64,000 nucleotides of DNA from positions 124,001 to 188,000 of the forward strand of contig CAJUTR010000004.1 in the NCBI GenBank assembly GCA_910589665.1. The letters run 5' to 3'. The DNA comes from an uncultured Eubacterium sp. (GTDB lineage: Bacteria; Bacillota; Clostridia; Lachnospirales; Lachnospiraceae). The notes beneath the pieces were generated by a model. The model was not told the origin of the DNA, searched no databases, and was given only the letters and a program-made list of their open reading frames with translations. Below are positions 17,356 through 26,321 of the stretch, in pieces. Made by a program: the position numbers and the translations under genes. The first letter of the stretch is position 1. Every line of letters starts with the position of its first letter.

Positions 17356-20300
17356 TCATTTTAAATAATCTTCGTGACCGTATTCACTTCCCAATTGGAT
17401 ATAGGATGGCTCATTTGTTCCATTCATAACAAATTCAGCGATGCTTTGCTTGATCTCTGATTCTTTCATCGGATTTTTTACTCCCCTCTGAATACAGACA
17501 TGAATAATATCATCCCCCACACAAACAGTTGTATTCTTCAGTGCAGAAACAATATTAATCGCGTCAATTGTTTTCAAAATACCTATGGCAAGATATTTTT
17601 GTGGTTTTGCCTTGGCATTTCTTTCAATATAATCCGCACATAAACCTATGGTTTTCTTTACACCAAAACCAGCCTTATCCATATTTTCATATCCCTCCCA
17701 TTCTGTTCCGGCAACTATAATATCCCATAGATGTCCGAGTGGCTTACAACATTGAGATATCCCCATTCCTGCCAACACAGAATAGAATCCATCATACCAC
17801 CCCAAGCTCCCAAGAGTCACTTTACTATGCGTAATATATACCGCTCCCTGAACCTTATACCTTTCCCCTTTGCACACCCCATTTTTATCTGAATACGCAT
17901 ACTTATTTTTGTACTGGTCTTTTTTACGAATCTTCATCATTTTATTTAATAATAACTTTTCATTTCTACATAAATTTTCGTACCCCTTTTCTGTCCGCAA
18001 GGCAGCATAGTACGAAAACATAGCTGCCAAACAAAACATTGACTGCTTATCTTCCACCGATAAAATATTTTTGTCCTGCATCTCCGGGCGTTCAAACTTA
18101 TAACCACACTTATCACACACATAATACGTATCCTTCAAAGTCAGCTTTCTGTGGTTTGTAGCTTTCCCTGGCTCCCTTCCGCCGCAATATCCATGCCACG
18201 GATAGGGATCATATTTATCTGATAATCCATCATGATCCGTATCTTTCACTTTAGGGTTACTGCGCAGCAAAAAGTATCTTACCTTTTTTACTTTTCCAAT
18301 TTGGATTGTTTTATTCAGATACTTCATTTGTCCAAGAGCAGACGAGTAATCAAAGCCATACTCTTCACCATCCGTAAGACCATCTTTATCCGTATCTGCC
18401 TTAGATGTACTGGTCTTTATCAATTTACCATTTGGCAGGCGTACTCCATTTTTTTCAAAGATATCATAAACCCCGTCTTTATCCGAATCTGTCGTATCTA
18501 TCTTATCCAATGAAACATTTTGGATTTTTGCAAATACCACTTCGATGTCAGCTGTCGTGGGACAATGATAATATTCCCCGCCTGTTACGTTAGCATATTT
18601 TTTCAAACTTTCACTATACTTTGCACTTCCAACATTAACAGTATATATATGAATTCCTTTTTTTACTGCACGTTCCGCAACTTCTTCTTCATATTTTAAC
18701 TGACCGTCACTAATAAGAATAATAACCTTGTTTGCATTTTTTCCATCTTTTAACGCCGAGATTGATTTTTTTAGTCCGTTTTCTATATCGGTCCCATTCT
18801 CATCTGCAATTGCCAGCTCTTTTATTTTTTTCTGTAATTCCGTCTTAGATGTATCTAACTGGCTAATAAGTTTTGTCGTTCCACCAAAACTTACTAGACC
18901 TCCCCTGTCTTTTGATGCTTGTTCACTTACGAAAGAGGATAATGCCTTCTTCGCTGTTTTTAACCTGTCATCAATATCCATGCTTTTTGATGTGTCCACG
19001 GCGTACATAAAATCAAAATAGGCACACTTTCCCCTGTAATCAATTTCTTTTGACCATGTTTCAAACCAAATCTTGCGATCCACAAGCATATACTTGGAAA
19101 AATGGGTTGTTGTCAATGTAACAATATTGTTTTCTGTATCAATTTCAACCTTTTCCTGTAGTTCATACCATTGACTGGCCTCATCGTACCATAACACCCC
19201 TAAATCCTCTTCCTTTGTTTCCTTCAACTTGTTTTCATCATAGTAGAACTTCACTTTTGCCTCATCAAAATCCACTTTACTTGTAAGTTCTATCGGAACA
19301 CCGATCAGTCCCTCTACATCTGTACTCAATAAATCAACATTGTAAATATTTTCAATCATTACTTCATTGCCAATATATCCATTTGTTTTCAAAGACACAC
19401 TGACATCTTTCAGCTGCTCAGATGGATCATCCATATTTTCTGTTAATGTCTGATACATTTTTTCATCCGGATCCTTCACCCCGTTACCATCCGTGTCCTT
19501 CAATAACGGACTGAAACCCATCGCCACTTCGTCTCCGTCTTTTAACGTATCTCCATCTGTATCTTCTTCCAACGGATCCGTTTTATAAGAATTTATTTCT
19601 TCAAAATCATTCAAACCATCTCCATCGGTATCCTTTTCAAAAGGATCGGTTCCAAACTTATACTCCTGGAGATTACTTAATTTGTCTCCATCAAAATCTT
19701 CATCTCCATCCGCAATCCCATCGTGGTCTGTATCCGCCAATACGGGAGAAGTTTCCAATTCGCAATACTCGTAAGCATCCGGTAGACCATCTTCGTCCGT
19801 ATCCGCCTTTTCATAATCCGAACCTATTTCTAATTCTGTTAAATTAGAGAGTCCGTCTCCATCTGTATCTGCCTGTTTAAAATCTTGAAACGAAATGTGC
19901 CGCATAAATGTATTTTTAATTGTGTCCCCCTTCTTTCCACCATCACCCATGACACCAATTGTTAAGGATTCTCCACTTTTAATATTAGAATTAAACCCTT
20001 TATTTCTAATATGGTACTGCCCCTCCTTCTTTTTAACTAGATCGGCACTCCAGTACCATGTAATGTCCCTGTCAAAATCAAAAAACAGTTCCCAGTCCTC
20101 AATCGTTTCCTCGCCGATATTCTTTATCGTTATCTCTCCTGTAAATCCCGAATTCCAGTCACTGTTCTCTTTATATGAAATCTCATACCGGTCTTCCTGA
20201 ACATCTGATACAAAATTAACAATCTGGAAATTAGAAGGCTTTGCTATACGATCCTCATAACTAGCCGTAAATCCAAAACTTTGTGATGCCCCCTTTTCAA

Positions 20301-20631
20301 TATCCTGATTCCAGTCATTGTTATCTATGAAATAGCAATCACCATCACTGTAAATTATTTGTGCATTCCATATGTTTTCTATTTTAAAATCCGAATTGAA
20401 ATACAAACTCCAGTTATGAATTACCTCTTTTCCCGTATTGCGAATCGTTATTTCTCCATTAAAATGTCCATCCCATTCAGAAGATATTTTAAAGGCCACC
20501 TCATAATCGTTTCTTTTTTCTACAATACCTACCGCCTGTGTCGTTTTTGCATCCGCTTTCATATTTACCATACTAAAATCACACAATAAAAATGCGAAAA
20601 CCAATACCACTGCAACAACTTTCTTTATCAC
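17356..20631 (-). CDS. Secreted CBM2 / calcium-repeat / von Willebrand A domain protein
   Basis: A 1091-residue exported protein. Residues 1-28 are a signal peptide ending ADA. Then follow two carbohydrate-binding modules of CBM2 type (about 35-130 and 140-235, with HFNGEITIRNTG and GFTGEITIKNIG), six or so thrombospondin-3-like DxDxDG calcium repeats (about 250-390), a linker domain, a vWA domain with intact MIDAS (AVDTSKSMD near 550), more DTDKDG repeats, and a ~240-residue C-terminal region with a CDKCGY motif that I do not recognise. No LPXTG or SLH anchor. The start is GTG at 20629-20631 because AAGGAGG precedes it and the signal peptide follows directly; the longer frame to 20850 has no such support. 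Base content is far below the neighbours (25-33% GC in lines I counted, against 58% in folC), a sign of acquisition. Confidence 0.85.
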   Translation of the reverse strand: MIKKVVAVVLVFAFLLCDFSMVNMKADAKTTQAVGIVEKRNDYEVAFKISSEWDGHFNGEITIRNTGKEVIHNWSLYFNSDFKIENIWNAQIIYSDGDCYFIDNNDWNQDIEKGASQSFGFTASYEDRIAKPSNFQIVNFVSDVQEDRYEISYKENSDWNSGFTGEITIKNIGEETIEDWELFFDFDRDITWYWSADLVKKKEGQYHIRNKGFNSNIKSGESLTIGVMGDGGKKGDTIKNTFMRHISFQDFKQADTDGDGLSNLTELEIGSDYEKADTDEDGLPDAYEYCELETSPVLADTDHDGIADGDEDFDGDKLSNLQEYKFGTDPFEKDTDGDGLNDFEEINSYKTDPLEEDTDGDTLKDGDEVAMGFSPLLKDTDGNGVKDPDEKMYQTLTENMDDPSEQLKDVSVSLKTNGYIGNEVMIENIYNVDLLSTDVEGLIGVPIELTSKVDFDEAKVKFYYDENKLKETKEEDLGVLWYDEASQWYELQEKVEIDTENNIVTLTTTHFSKYMLVDRKIWFETWSKEIDYRGKCAYFDFMYAVDTSKSMDIDDRLKTAKKALSSFVSEQASKDRGGLVSFGGTTKLISQLDTSKTELQKKIKELAIADENGTDIENGLKKSISALKDGKNANKVIILISDGQLKYEEEVAERAVKKGIHIYTVNVGSAKYSESLKKYANVTGGEYYHCPTTADIEVVFAKIQNVSLDKIDTTDSDKDGVYDIFEKNGVRLPNGKLIKTSTSKADTDKDGLTDGEEYGFDYSSALGQMKYLNKTIQIGKVKKVRYFLLRSNPKVKDTDHDGLSDKYDPYPWHGYCGGREPGKATNHRKLTLKDTYYVCDKCGYKFERPEMQDKNILSVEDKQSMFCLAAMFSYYAALRTEKGYENLCRNEKLLLNKMMKIRKKDQYKNKYAYSDKNGVCKGERYKVQGAVYITHSKVTLGSLGWYDGFYSVLAGMGISQCCKPLGHLWDIIVAGTEWEGYENMDKAGFGVKKTIGLCADYIERNAKAKPQKYLAIGILKTIDAINIVSALKNTTVCVGDDIIHVCIQRGVKNPMKESEIKQSIAEFVMNGTNEPSYIQLGSEYGHEDYLK

Positions 20632-20949
20632 GATACCTTCCTCCTTTTTGCTATTTGAATAATTGCCTGCATTTGTGTTTATATCATACCATATATTCCC
20701 AATGTCGTCCATAAAACAATACTTATTTCTAAATATTTTTTCACTAGGAACAATAGTTTGTACTAAGGCACTTATGATTATACCTATAATTAAGCATCCG
20801 TGCCGATCCATCACTAACTCCAACACAATGCCATCAAAGGAAAAGATCAATCACTTCAACGCTATGGGCAATTCATGGTATAATGAACAAATCCAAAAAG
20901 AGTGCGAAAAGCACTCCATTTTTGTTCTTTTCGCACTCCTTTTTCACAT
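20632..20949. other. Non-coding 318-nt gap between the vWA gene and folC
   Basis: AT-rich and without a credible gene. It holds the ribosome site of the vWA gene (AAGGAGG), a possible extended -10 element TGGTATGAT on the minus strand near 20685 with no good -35 box, and a terminator hairpin near folC (20895-20945). The remainder shows nothing I can assign. Confidence 0.6.
20895..20945 (-). terminator. Bidirectional-looking terminator downstream of folC
   Basis: AAAAAGAGTGCGAAAA and TTTTCGCACTCCTTTT pair with one mismatch around a 17-base loop. Oligo-A on the left and oligo-T on the right allow termination on both strands; it would end the folC transcript on the minus strand. Confidence 0.75.
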
Positions 20950-22275
20950 TTAATCCCAGTAATCATACGCCCCCTTCAAAAACGAGAGAGATCCAAATAT
21001 GAAAATGACCGCATCCCTATGCTGTTTTGCCAGGTCGAATGCTTCTGATAACATCCCGCACGCAACCGCTCGATCCGCCGCTTTTTCTGCCTTCGCTGCC
21101 TCATTCAGCGCACATGCGTTCAACACACTTGCCAGCTCTTCTGCCGCGAGCGCGCGCTCCGACGGCGGCGTTACCGTATAAATCTGGGAAAAGGTGTGTC
21201 CGATCATCTTAGCCATCGCGTGATAGTCTTTGTCCGCAAACACGCCCATAACAGCTACTTTATCTTCTGTTTCAAAATAGGTATTTACGGATCGCAAAAA
21301 ACCGTTCATCCCGTCTGGGTTGTGCGCACCATCTACCACGACGCACGGCATCTCGCTTATGACTTCAAACCGCCCGCGCCACCTCGCCCCCGCCAGTCCG
21401 CGTCGGATCTCATCCTCTGTCAGCGGAGAATGCCCCGCTGACGGAGCATGTAGCATTTCGGCACACTCGATGGCCAGGCACGCATTTTCCACCTGATACA
21501 GGCCGGGCATCGAGATCCGCAAATCCCGGTACTGCTTATAATCAAACCGCGTACCCGAAAGCGTGCTCTCTCTGATCCGGATGTTCTTTTGCAGGACCTC
21601 ACTCCACTCACAGCCGCGTTCACGACACTTATCCGATAGACAAGCGGCCGCCGCCGCATCGTGCTGGCACATGACGACCGGCACATGTTCTTTTATGATG
21701 CCCGCCTTCTGGGCGGCGATCTGCTCGATCGTATCACCCAAAAACTTCATATGATCCATCGCAACCGGCGTAATGACAGCACACGCCGTCGTTGTAATGA
21801 TATTCGTCGCATCGAGAAGACCACCCATACCCGTCTCGAGCACGACAAGGTCGCACTGCCAGTCCGCAAACGCCAAAAACGCCGCGGCCGTCTCGATCTC
21901 AAATTCGGTTGGAATGCCATCCCCGCACCTCTTCATCTGCTCGACCACCGCAAGAATAGCTGTCAGATACCGCGCCATCTCCTCTTCTGTTACATAGACT
22001 GTTTCGCCGTCCTGCTCATACCGGATGCTCTCTCTCTCTGAAAAAACCGCCGGCGAGACAAAACGCCCTACCTTCCATCCGGCGGCGGCATACATCGAAC
22101 TGATAAACGCCGCCGTCGAGCCTTTTCCGTTCGTGCCCGCCACATGGATAAAAGAAAGCCCGGCCTGGGGGTCACCGAGAAGCTGCATCAGCTTCCTCGT
22201 GACCTCCAGCCCCGGCTTGATCTTCGCTCCCACCTGAATCTGTTTTACATATTCCGTTGCTTCCCTGTAGTTCAT
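20950..22275 (-). CDS. folC: Bifunctional folylpolyglutamate / dihydrofolate synthase
   Basis: Adds glutamate to dihydropteroate and folates in the cytoplasm. The Mur-ligase fold is clear over 441 residues: P-loop HVAGTNGKGSTAAFISSM near residue 43, FVSPAVFSERE substrate segment, ETGMGGLLDATN with the catalytic acidic pocket, TPVAMDHMKFLGDT, and the C-terminal domain with VVDGAHNPDGM. The ATG overlaps the TGA of the upstream ABC ATPase gene (ATGA), so translation is coupled to the importer genes, an unusual partner for folate metabolism. Confidence 0.95.
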   Translation of the reverse strand: MNYREATEYVKQIQVGAKIKPGLEVTRKLMQLLGDPQAGLSFIHVAGTNGKGSTAAFISSMYAAAGWKVGRFVSPAVFSERESIRYEQDGETVYVTEEEMARYLTAILAVVEQMKRCGDGIPTEFEIETAAAFLAFADWQCDLVVLETGMGGLLDATNIITTTACAVITPVAMDHMKFLGDTIEQIAAQKAGIIKEHVPVVMCQHDAAAAACLSDKCRERGCEWSEVLQKNIRIRESTLSGTRFDYKQYRDLRISMPGLYQVENACLAIECAEMLHAPSAGHSPLTEDEIRRGLAGARWRGRFEVISEMPCVVVDGAHNPDGMNGFLRSVNTYFETEDKVAVMGVFADKDYHAMAKMIGHTFSQIYTVTPPSERALAAEELASVLNACALNEAAKAEKAADRAVACGMLSEAFDLAKQHRDAVIFIFGSLSFLKGAYDYWD

Positions 22276-23063
22276 AGCAATGCCCTATCGTTATCGAAAT
22301 CTTCTCCGCTCACATCCGCAAATTTATGAAGCAGGTCATCAACGGTCAGTTTCTTCTTCTCCTCGCCCGCTATATCTAAGATCACTTTTCCGTTATTCAT
22401 CATGATCAGGCGGTTTCCGTTAGCGATCGCATCCTTCATATTATGCGTGATCATCAGCGTCGTAAGGTTATCTTTGCGAATGATGTTATTCGTCGTCTCC
22501 AACACCTTTGCTGCCGTCTTCGGATCAAGCGCCGCCGTGTGTTCGTCGAGCAAAAGAAGCTTTGGCTTCTTGAGCGTCGCCATCAAAAGCGTTACCGCCT
22601 GTCTCTGTCCGCCAGACAACAGGCCGACTTTCGAGGTGATGCGGTCTTCGAGTCCCAGATCGAGTATTTTCAAAAGTTCCCGGAATTCGTTTTTTTCTTT
22701 TTTCGAAATCCCGCTCCGCAGTCCGCGCTTTTTCCCGCGCCTCGCCGCCAGCGCAAGGTTCTCATCAATCCCCATCGTAGCCGCCGTTCCCATCATCGGA
22801 TCCTGAAATACCCTGCCCAGATAGGCGGCCCGCTTATGTTCTGACACTTTTGTCACATCGACGCCATCGATACGGATGCTGCCCTGATCGACATACCACA
22901 CGCCGGCGAGCGCATTTAGAAGCGTGGATTTTCCTGCGCCATTTCCGCCGATGACCGTGACAAAATCACCCGGATCCAGCCGGAGAGAGAGACCGTCCAA
23001 TGCCAGCTTTTCGTTTACCGTACCGGGATTAAACGTCTTGTAAATACTATTTACTTCCAGCAT
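22272..23063 (-). CDS. ABC importer ATP-binding protein (TrpXYZ-like system)
   Basis: Cytosolic ATPase of 263 residues with Walker A GGNGAGKST, an orthodox signature LLSGGQRQAV, Walker B LLLLDEHTAALD and switch MITHNMKD. It partners the permease encoded just upstream (17-base overlap) and the lipoprotein at 24014. The LDEHTAALDPKTA wording is typical of ATPases paired with PF04392-type binding proteins. In streptococci such a set was described as a tryptophan transporter (TrpXYZ); the substrate here is not proven. Confidence 0.9.
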   Translation of the reverse strand: MLEVNSIYKTFNPGTVNEKLALDGLSLRLDPGDFVTVIGGNGAGKSTLLNALAGVWYVDQGSIRIDGVDVTKVSEHKRAAYLGRVFQDPMMGTAATMGIDENLALAARRGKKRGLRSGISKKEKNEFRELLKILDLGLEDRITSKVGLLSGGQRQAVTLLMATLKKPKLLLLDEHTAALDPKTAAKVLETTNNIIRKDNLTTLMITHNMKDAIANGNRLIMMNNGKVILDIAGEEKKKLTVDDLLHKFADVSGEDFDNDRALL

Positions 23064-23982
23064 TGTTTACCACTCCTCTCTTTACCGGCTTCACCAGATA
23101 TTTCTTCTTCCAGTAAGGAAGCGCCAAAAACAGAGCGACAACGATCGCTGAAAGAAGTTTCAGCAGATCCGTATCCAGACCGATCCAAATGACGATCTGG
23201 AGCACCACATAATAGATCACGGCTCCGAACACGACACTCAGAAGCTTCAGCGCAAAATTGTGGAACAGCTTCTCAAACACCACTTTCCCGATAATAACGG
23301 CAGCCAGTCCGATCACGATCGCCCCGCGCCCCATGTTAATATCCGCAAATCCCTGATATTGAGAATAAAGTGCGCTGGCAAGCGCCACGAGACCGTTCGA
23401 GATCATAAGTCCAAGTACGACATTGAAATTCGTATTGATCCCCTGCGCGCGGCTCATATTCGGATTACAGCCCGTTGCCCGGAGCGAACAGCCCAGCTCC
23501 GTTCCGAAAAACCAGTACAAAACGCCGATGATGACGATACAGAAGATCGACACTACTAAAATCGAGTTCTGGTAAAACGGAACATTTTTTACATTTCGCA
23601 GTGACACAAGCAGATCGTAGTTCATAACGCTGATCGCCTGATTTGCCTTCCCCATGATCTTTAAGTTGATGGAATACAGGGCAAGCTGCGTGAGGATTCC
23701 GGCAAGGATCGCGGGAATTCCCATAAACGTATGAAAGATCCCCGTCACCAGTCCGGCTAGCATCCCCGCAGCCAGAGCCACGAGCAGGCTCACCCACACA
23801 TTGTATCCGTTCAACATCATCATGATACTCACGGCGCCGCCGGTACACATCGTGCCGTCCACCGTCAGATCCGCCACATCAAGTATTTTATACGTAATAT
23901 AAACACCTATCGCCATAATGCCCCAGATCAGTCCCTGTGCAACCGCGCCGGGCATGGCTAAGAACAACACTGAAATATCCAC
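23047..23982 (-). CDS. ABC importer permease, branched-chain-type fold (TrpXYZ-like)
   Basis: A 311-residue integral membrane protein with about eight to nine hydrophobic segments and the family features YKILDVADLTVDGT near the N-terminus and RATGCNPNMSRAQGIN in the cytosolic coupling loop. This belongs to the BPD_transp_2 (LivH/RbsC-like) permeases. Start is GTG at 23980-23982 with GGAGG 4 bases upstream. Only one permease gene is present, so the channel is probably a homodimer. Confidence 0.9.
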   Translation of the reverse strand: MDISVLFLAMPGAVAQGLIWGIMAIGVYITYKILDVADLTVDGTMCTGGAVSIMMMLNGYNVWVSLLVALAAGMLAGLVTGIFHTFMGIPAILAGILTQLALYSINLKIMGKANQAISVMNYDLLVSLRNVKNVPFYQNSILVVSIFCIVIIGVLYWFFGTELGCSLRATGCNPNMSRAQGINTNFNVVLGLMISNGLVALASALYSQYQGFADINMGRGAIVIGLAAVIIGKVVFEKLFHNFALKLLSVVFGAVIYYVVLQIVIWIGLDTDLLKLLSAIVVALFLALPYWKKKYLVKPVKRGVVNNAGSK

Positions 23983-24013
23983 GTATCCTCCATTCCGCGC
24001 ATAAATGCGTCAT

Positions 24014-25027
24014 CTATTCCTCTTCCATACTAATCTTCTCGTAGCCTTCCGGAATCTGAATGTTCATCTCCTTGCAAATACTCTCATTGTACTGCTTCGA
24101 TACCTTCGGTGCAAATTTTACTTCCATCTCGGAAACGTCTTTGCCATTTACGAGGACATCATATGCCATCTCACCAGTCGTGTAACCAAGATCATAATAA
24201 CTGATCGAGAGCGTAGCCACGCCGCAGCCCTTACACATACCCTGCTCGCCAACGATAACCGGGATCCCAGCCGGAACGCATGTGTTTTTGATTACCTCGG
24301 TATTAGACGCCGCCGTATTATCGGTCGGAACATAAATGACGTCGCTGTTCTTCGACGCATTGGCAATGACGGAAGCAATATCATTCGAATCGACAAACGA
24401 GTAATTTTCACACGTATAACCGTCTTTTTCCAAATAAGTCCTGATCGTCTCTACCTGATACAAAGAGTTTGCTTCCGCTGAACAGTAAAACAATCCGACT
24501 TTTTTCGCATCCGGGAACAATTCTTTGATCATGGCTGCCTGTTCATTTAACGGCGCCAGATCGGACGTACCCGATACATTGATGCCCGTCGTCCCCTTCC
24601 AGTCTTTGATATCAAGCGCTGTCCCGTAATTCGTTACCGACGTTCCGAGGATCGGTATATCAGTCGTTCCCGCAACCGCTGCCTGCAGGGGCGCCGTCGC
24701 ATTTGCCAGGATCAGGTCTGTGCCGCCCGAAACGAACGAGTTGATGATCGTCGCACATGTCGGGGAATCTCCCTGTGCGTTCTGCTCATCAAAGGTAACC
24801 TTATCGCCGAGTTTTTCGGTCAGCGCATCTTTGAATCCTTTTGTCGCAGCATCAAGCGCGTCGTGCTGTACGAGCTGGCAAATACCGATATTGTAGGTTT
24901 TCCCATCGCCACTCTCCGAATCGCCGGTCGAAGTAGAACTGCCTCCATTGTCATTTCCACCGCACGCGGTCATCGACATCATCATAACCGCTGCCAGTCC
25001 CATTGCTACTAACTTTCTTATTTTCAT
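24014..25027 (-). CDS. ABC importer substrate-binding lipoprotein (PF04392-like)
   Basis: A 337-residue lipoprotein captured on the outer face of the membrane. The signal MKIRKLVAMGLAAVMMMSMTAC ends in a lipobox with Cys22, followed by a Gly/Ser/Asp-rich tether. The mature part has the bilobed periplasmic-binding fold (YNIGICQLVQHDALDAATKG, VGLFYCSAEANSLYQVE, YVPTDNTAASNTEV). This family binds aromatic or other amino acids in the cases studied; the ligand is unknown here. It is the first gene of the lipoprotein-permease-ATPase-folC run and lies about 105 bases downstream of serA. Confidence 0.9.
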   Translation of the reverse strand: MKIRKLVAMGLAAVMMMSMTACGGNDNGGSSTSTGDSESGDGKTYNIGICQLVQHDALDAATKGFKDALTEKLGDKVTFDEQNAQGDSPTCATIINSFVSGGTDLILANATAPLQAAVAGTTDIPILGTSVTNYGTALDIKDWKGTTGINVSGTSDLAPLNEQAAMIKELFPDAKKVGLFYCSAEANSLYQVETIRTYLEKDGYTCENYSFVDSNDIASVIANASKNSDVIYVPTDNTAASNTEVIKNTCVPAGIPVIVGEQGMCKGCGVATLSISYYDLGYTTGEMAYDVLVNGKDVSEMEVKFAPKVSKQYNESICKEMNIQIPEGYEKISMEEE

Positions 25028-25133
25028 CCTTTTCCCTCTTTTCTGCCAAACGAAATCCGCTTATGCGGCAACACACGCCTGGACTCTCCTGATCACGCAG
25101 CAAAATTACCCCCGTGATCGCCTTCACTTTATC

Positions 25134-26300
25134 CTACTTGATGATCCTCACTTTGATCACGCCGTTGATCCCCTCTAAATCCTTCACGATCGCGTCCGTC
25201 GCCTCGCTGCATATATCAAAGATCGTATACGCGTAGTTGCCGCGGCTCTTATTCACCATATTCTCAATGTTGATTCCTTCTTTGGAAAATACGGTCGTAA
25301 ACTGGGAGAGCATCGAGTGCACATTTTTATGTGCCACAGCGATCCGTCCCTCCGTCGCGCACACGCCGGCGTCACAATTTGGATAGTTCACGGAATTCTT
25401 AATATTTCCGTTTTCGATGAACTCGCGGATCTCTTTGACTGCCATCTTCGCACAGTTATCTTCCGATTCCTGTGTGGAAGCGCCGAGATGCGGCGTTACG
25501 ATCGTATTCGGAAGGTCGGCCGTCGTCGGATTTGGGAAATCCACCACATACTTCTTCACCTTCCCGCTCGTAAGCGCGGCGCGCAGATCCGTTTCATTGA
25601 CGAGCGTATCCCGCGAAAAATTGAGGAATACGACGCCGTCTTTCATTTTATCAAACGCCTCTTTATCAAACATTCCTTTCGTGGAATCCAAAAGCGGCAC
25701 ATGAACCGTGATAAAATCACACTCGCTGTAAATCTCATCGTATGTTTTTACGAGCGTAATATCCCTTGACATATTCAGCGCGTTGTCCACCGAAAGATAC
25801 GGATCGCATCCATACACGTCCATACCGAGACGATTTGCCGCATTTGCCACGAGAACGCCGATCGCACCTAAGCCGATGATACCGAGCTTCTTTCCGGAAA
25901 TCTCACTTCCGGCAAACGCTTTTTTCGCCTTCTCCGCCGCTTTCGCGATATCCGCATCGTCTTTATTTTCCTTTACCCACTCGATACCGCCTACAATATC
26001 ACGGGTCGCAAGAAGCATCGACGCTACGACAAGTTCCTTCACGCCGTTTGCGTTGGCGCCCGGCGTATTGAATACGACGATCCCCTGGTCCGCACATTTT
26101 TCAAGCGGGATATTATTCACGCCCGCACCGGCTCTCGCCACGGCAAGCAGGTTTTCCGATAGTTCCATATCGTGCATCGACGCACTGCGGACGAGTACCG
26201 CGTCCGCCTCCTTTACATCCTCCACGATTTCATACGTATCATCAAACAAGTCAAGCCCGCATGCCGCGATCGGATTCAGACAATTAATTTTAACGCTCAT
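25134..26300 (-). CDS. serA: D-3-phosphoglycerate dehydrogenase
   Basis: First committed step of serine synthesis: NAD-dependent oxidation of 3-phosphoglycerate. The 388-residue form has the catalytic/NAD domains (Rossmann motif GLGAIGVLVANAA near residue 145, catalytic histidine in TPHLGASTQESEDN) and a C-terminal ACT domain (about 318-388) for serine feedback. It lacks the intervening domain of the long type. The second of two adjacent ATGs (26300) is better spaced from AAGGAG. It directly follows serC in the same transcript. Confidence 0.95.
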   Translation of the reverse strand: MSVKINCLNPIAACGLDLFDDTYEIVEDVKEADAVLVRSASMHDMELSENLLAVARAGAGVNNIPLEKCADQGIVVFNTPGANANGVKELVVASMLLATRDIVGGIEWVKENKDDADIAKAAEKAKKAFAGSEISGKKLGIIGLGAIGVLVANAANRLGMDVYGCDPYLSVDNALNMSRDITLVKTYDEIYSECDFITVHVPLLDSTKGMFDKEAFDKMKDGVVFLNFSRDTLVNETDLRAALTSGKVKKYVVDFPNPTTADLPNTIVTPHLGASTQESEDNCAKMAVKEIREFIENGNIKNSVNYPNCDAGVCATEGRIAVAHKNVHSMLSQFTTVFSKEGINIENMVNKSRGNYAYTIFDICSEATDAIVKDLEGINGVIKVRIIK

Positions 26301-26321
26301 CATTCTCTCCTTCTTTCTACA

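Noticed and set aside
20632..20850. N-terminal extension of the vWA protein to 20850
   Set aside because: It would add 73 residues with no ribosome site and bury the signal peptide; AAGGAGG before GTG 20631 explains the start.
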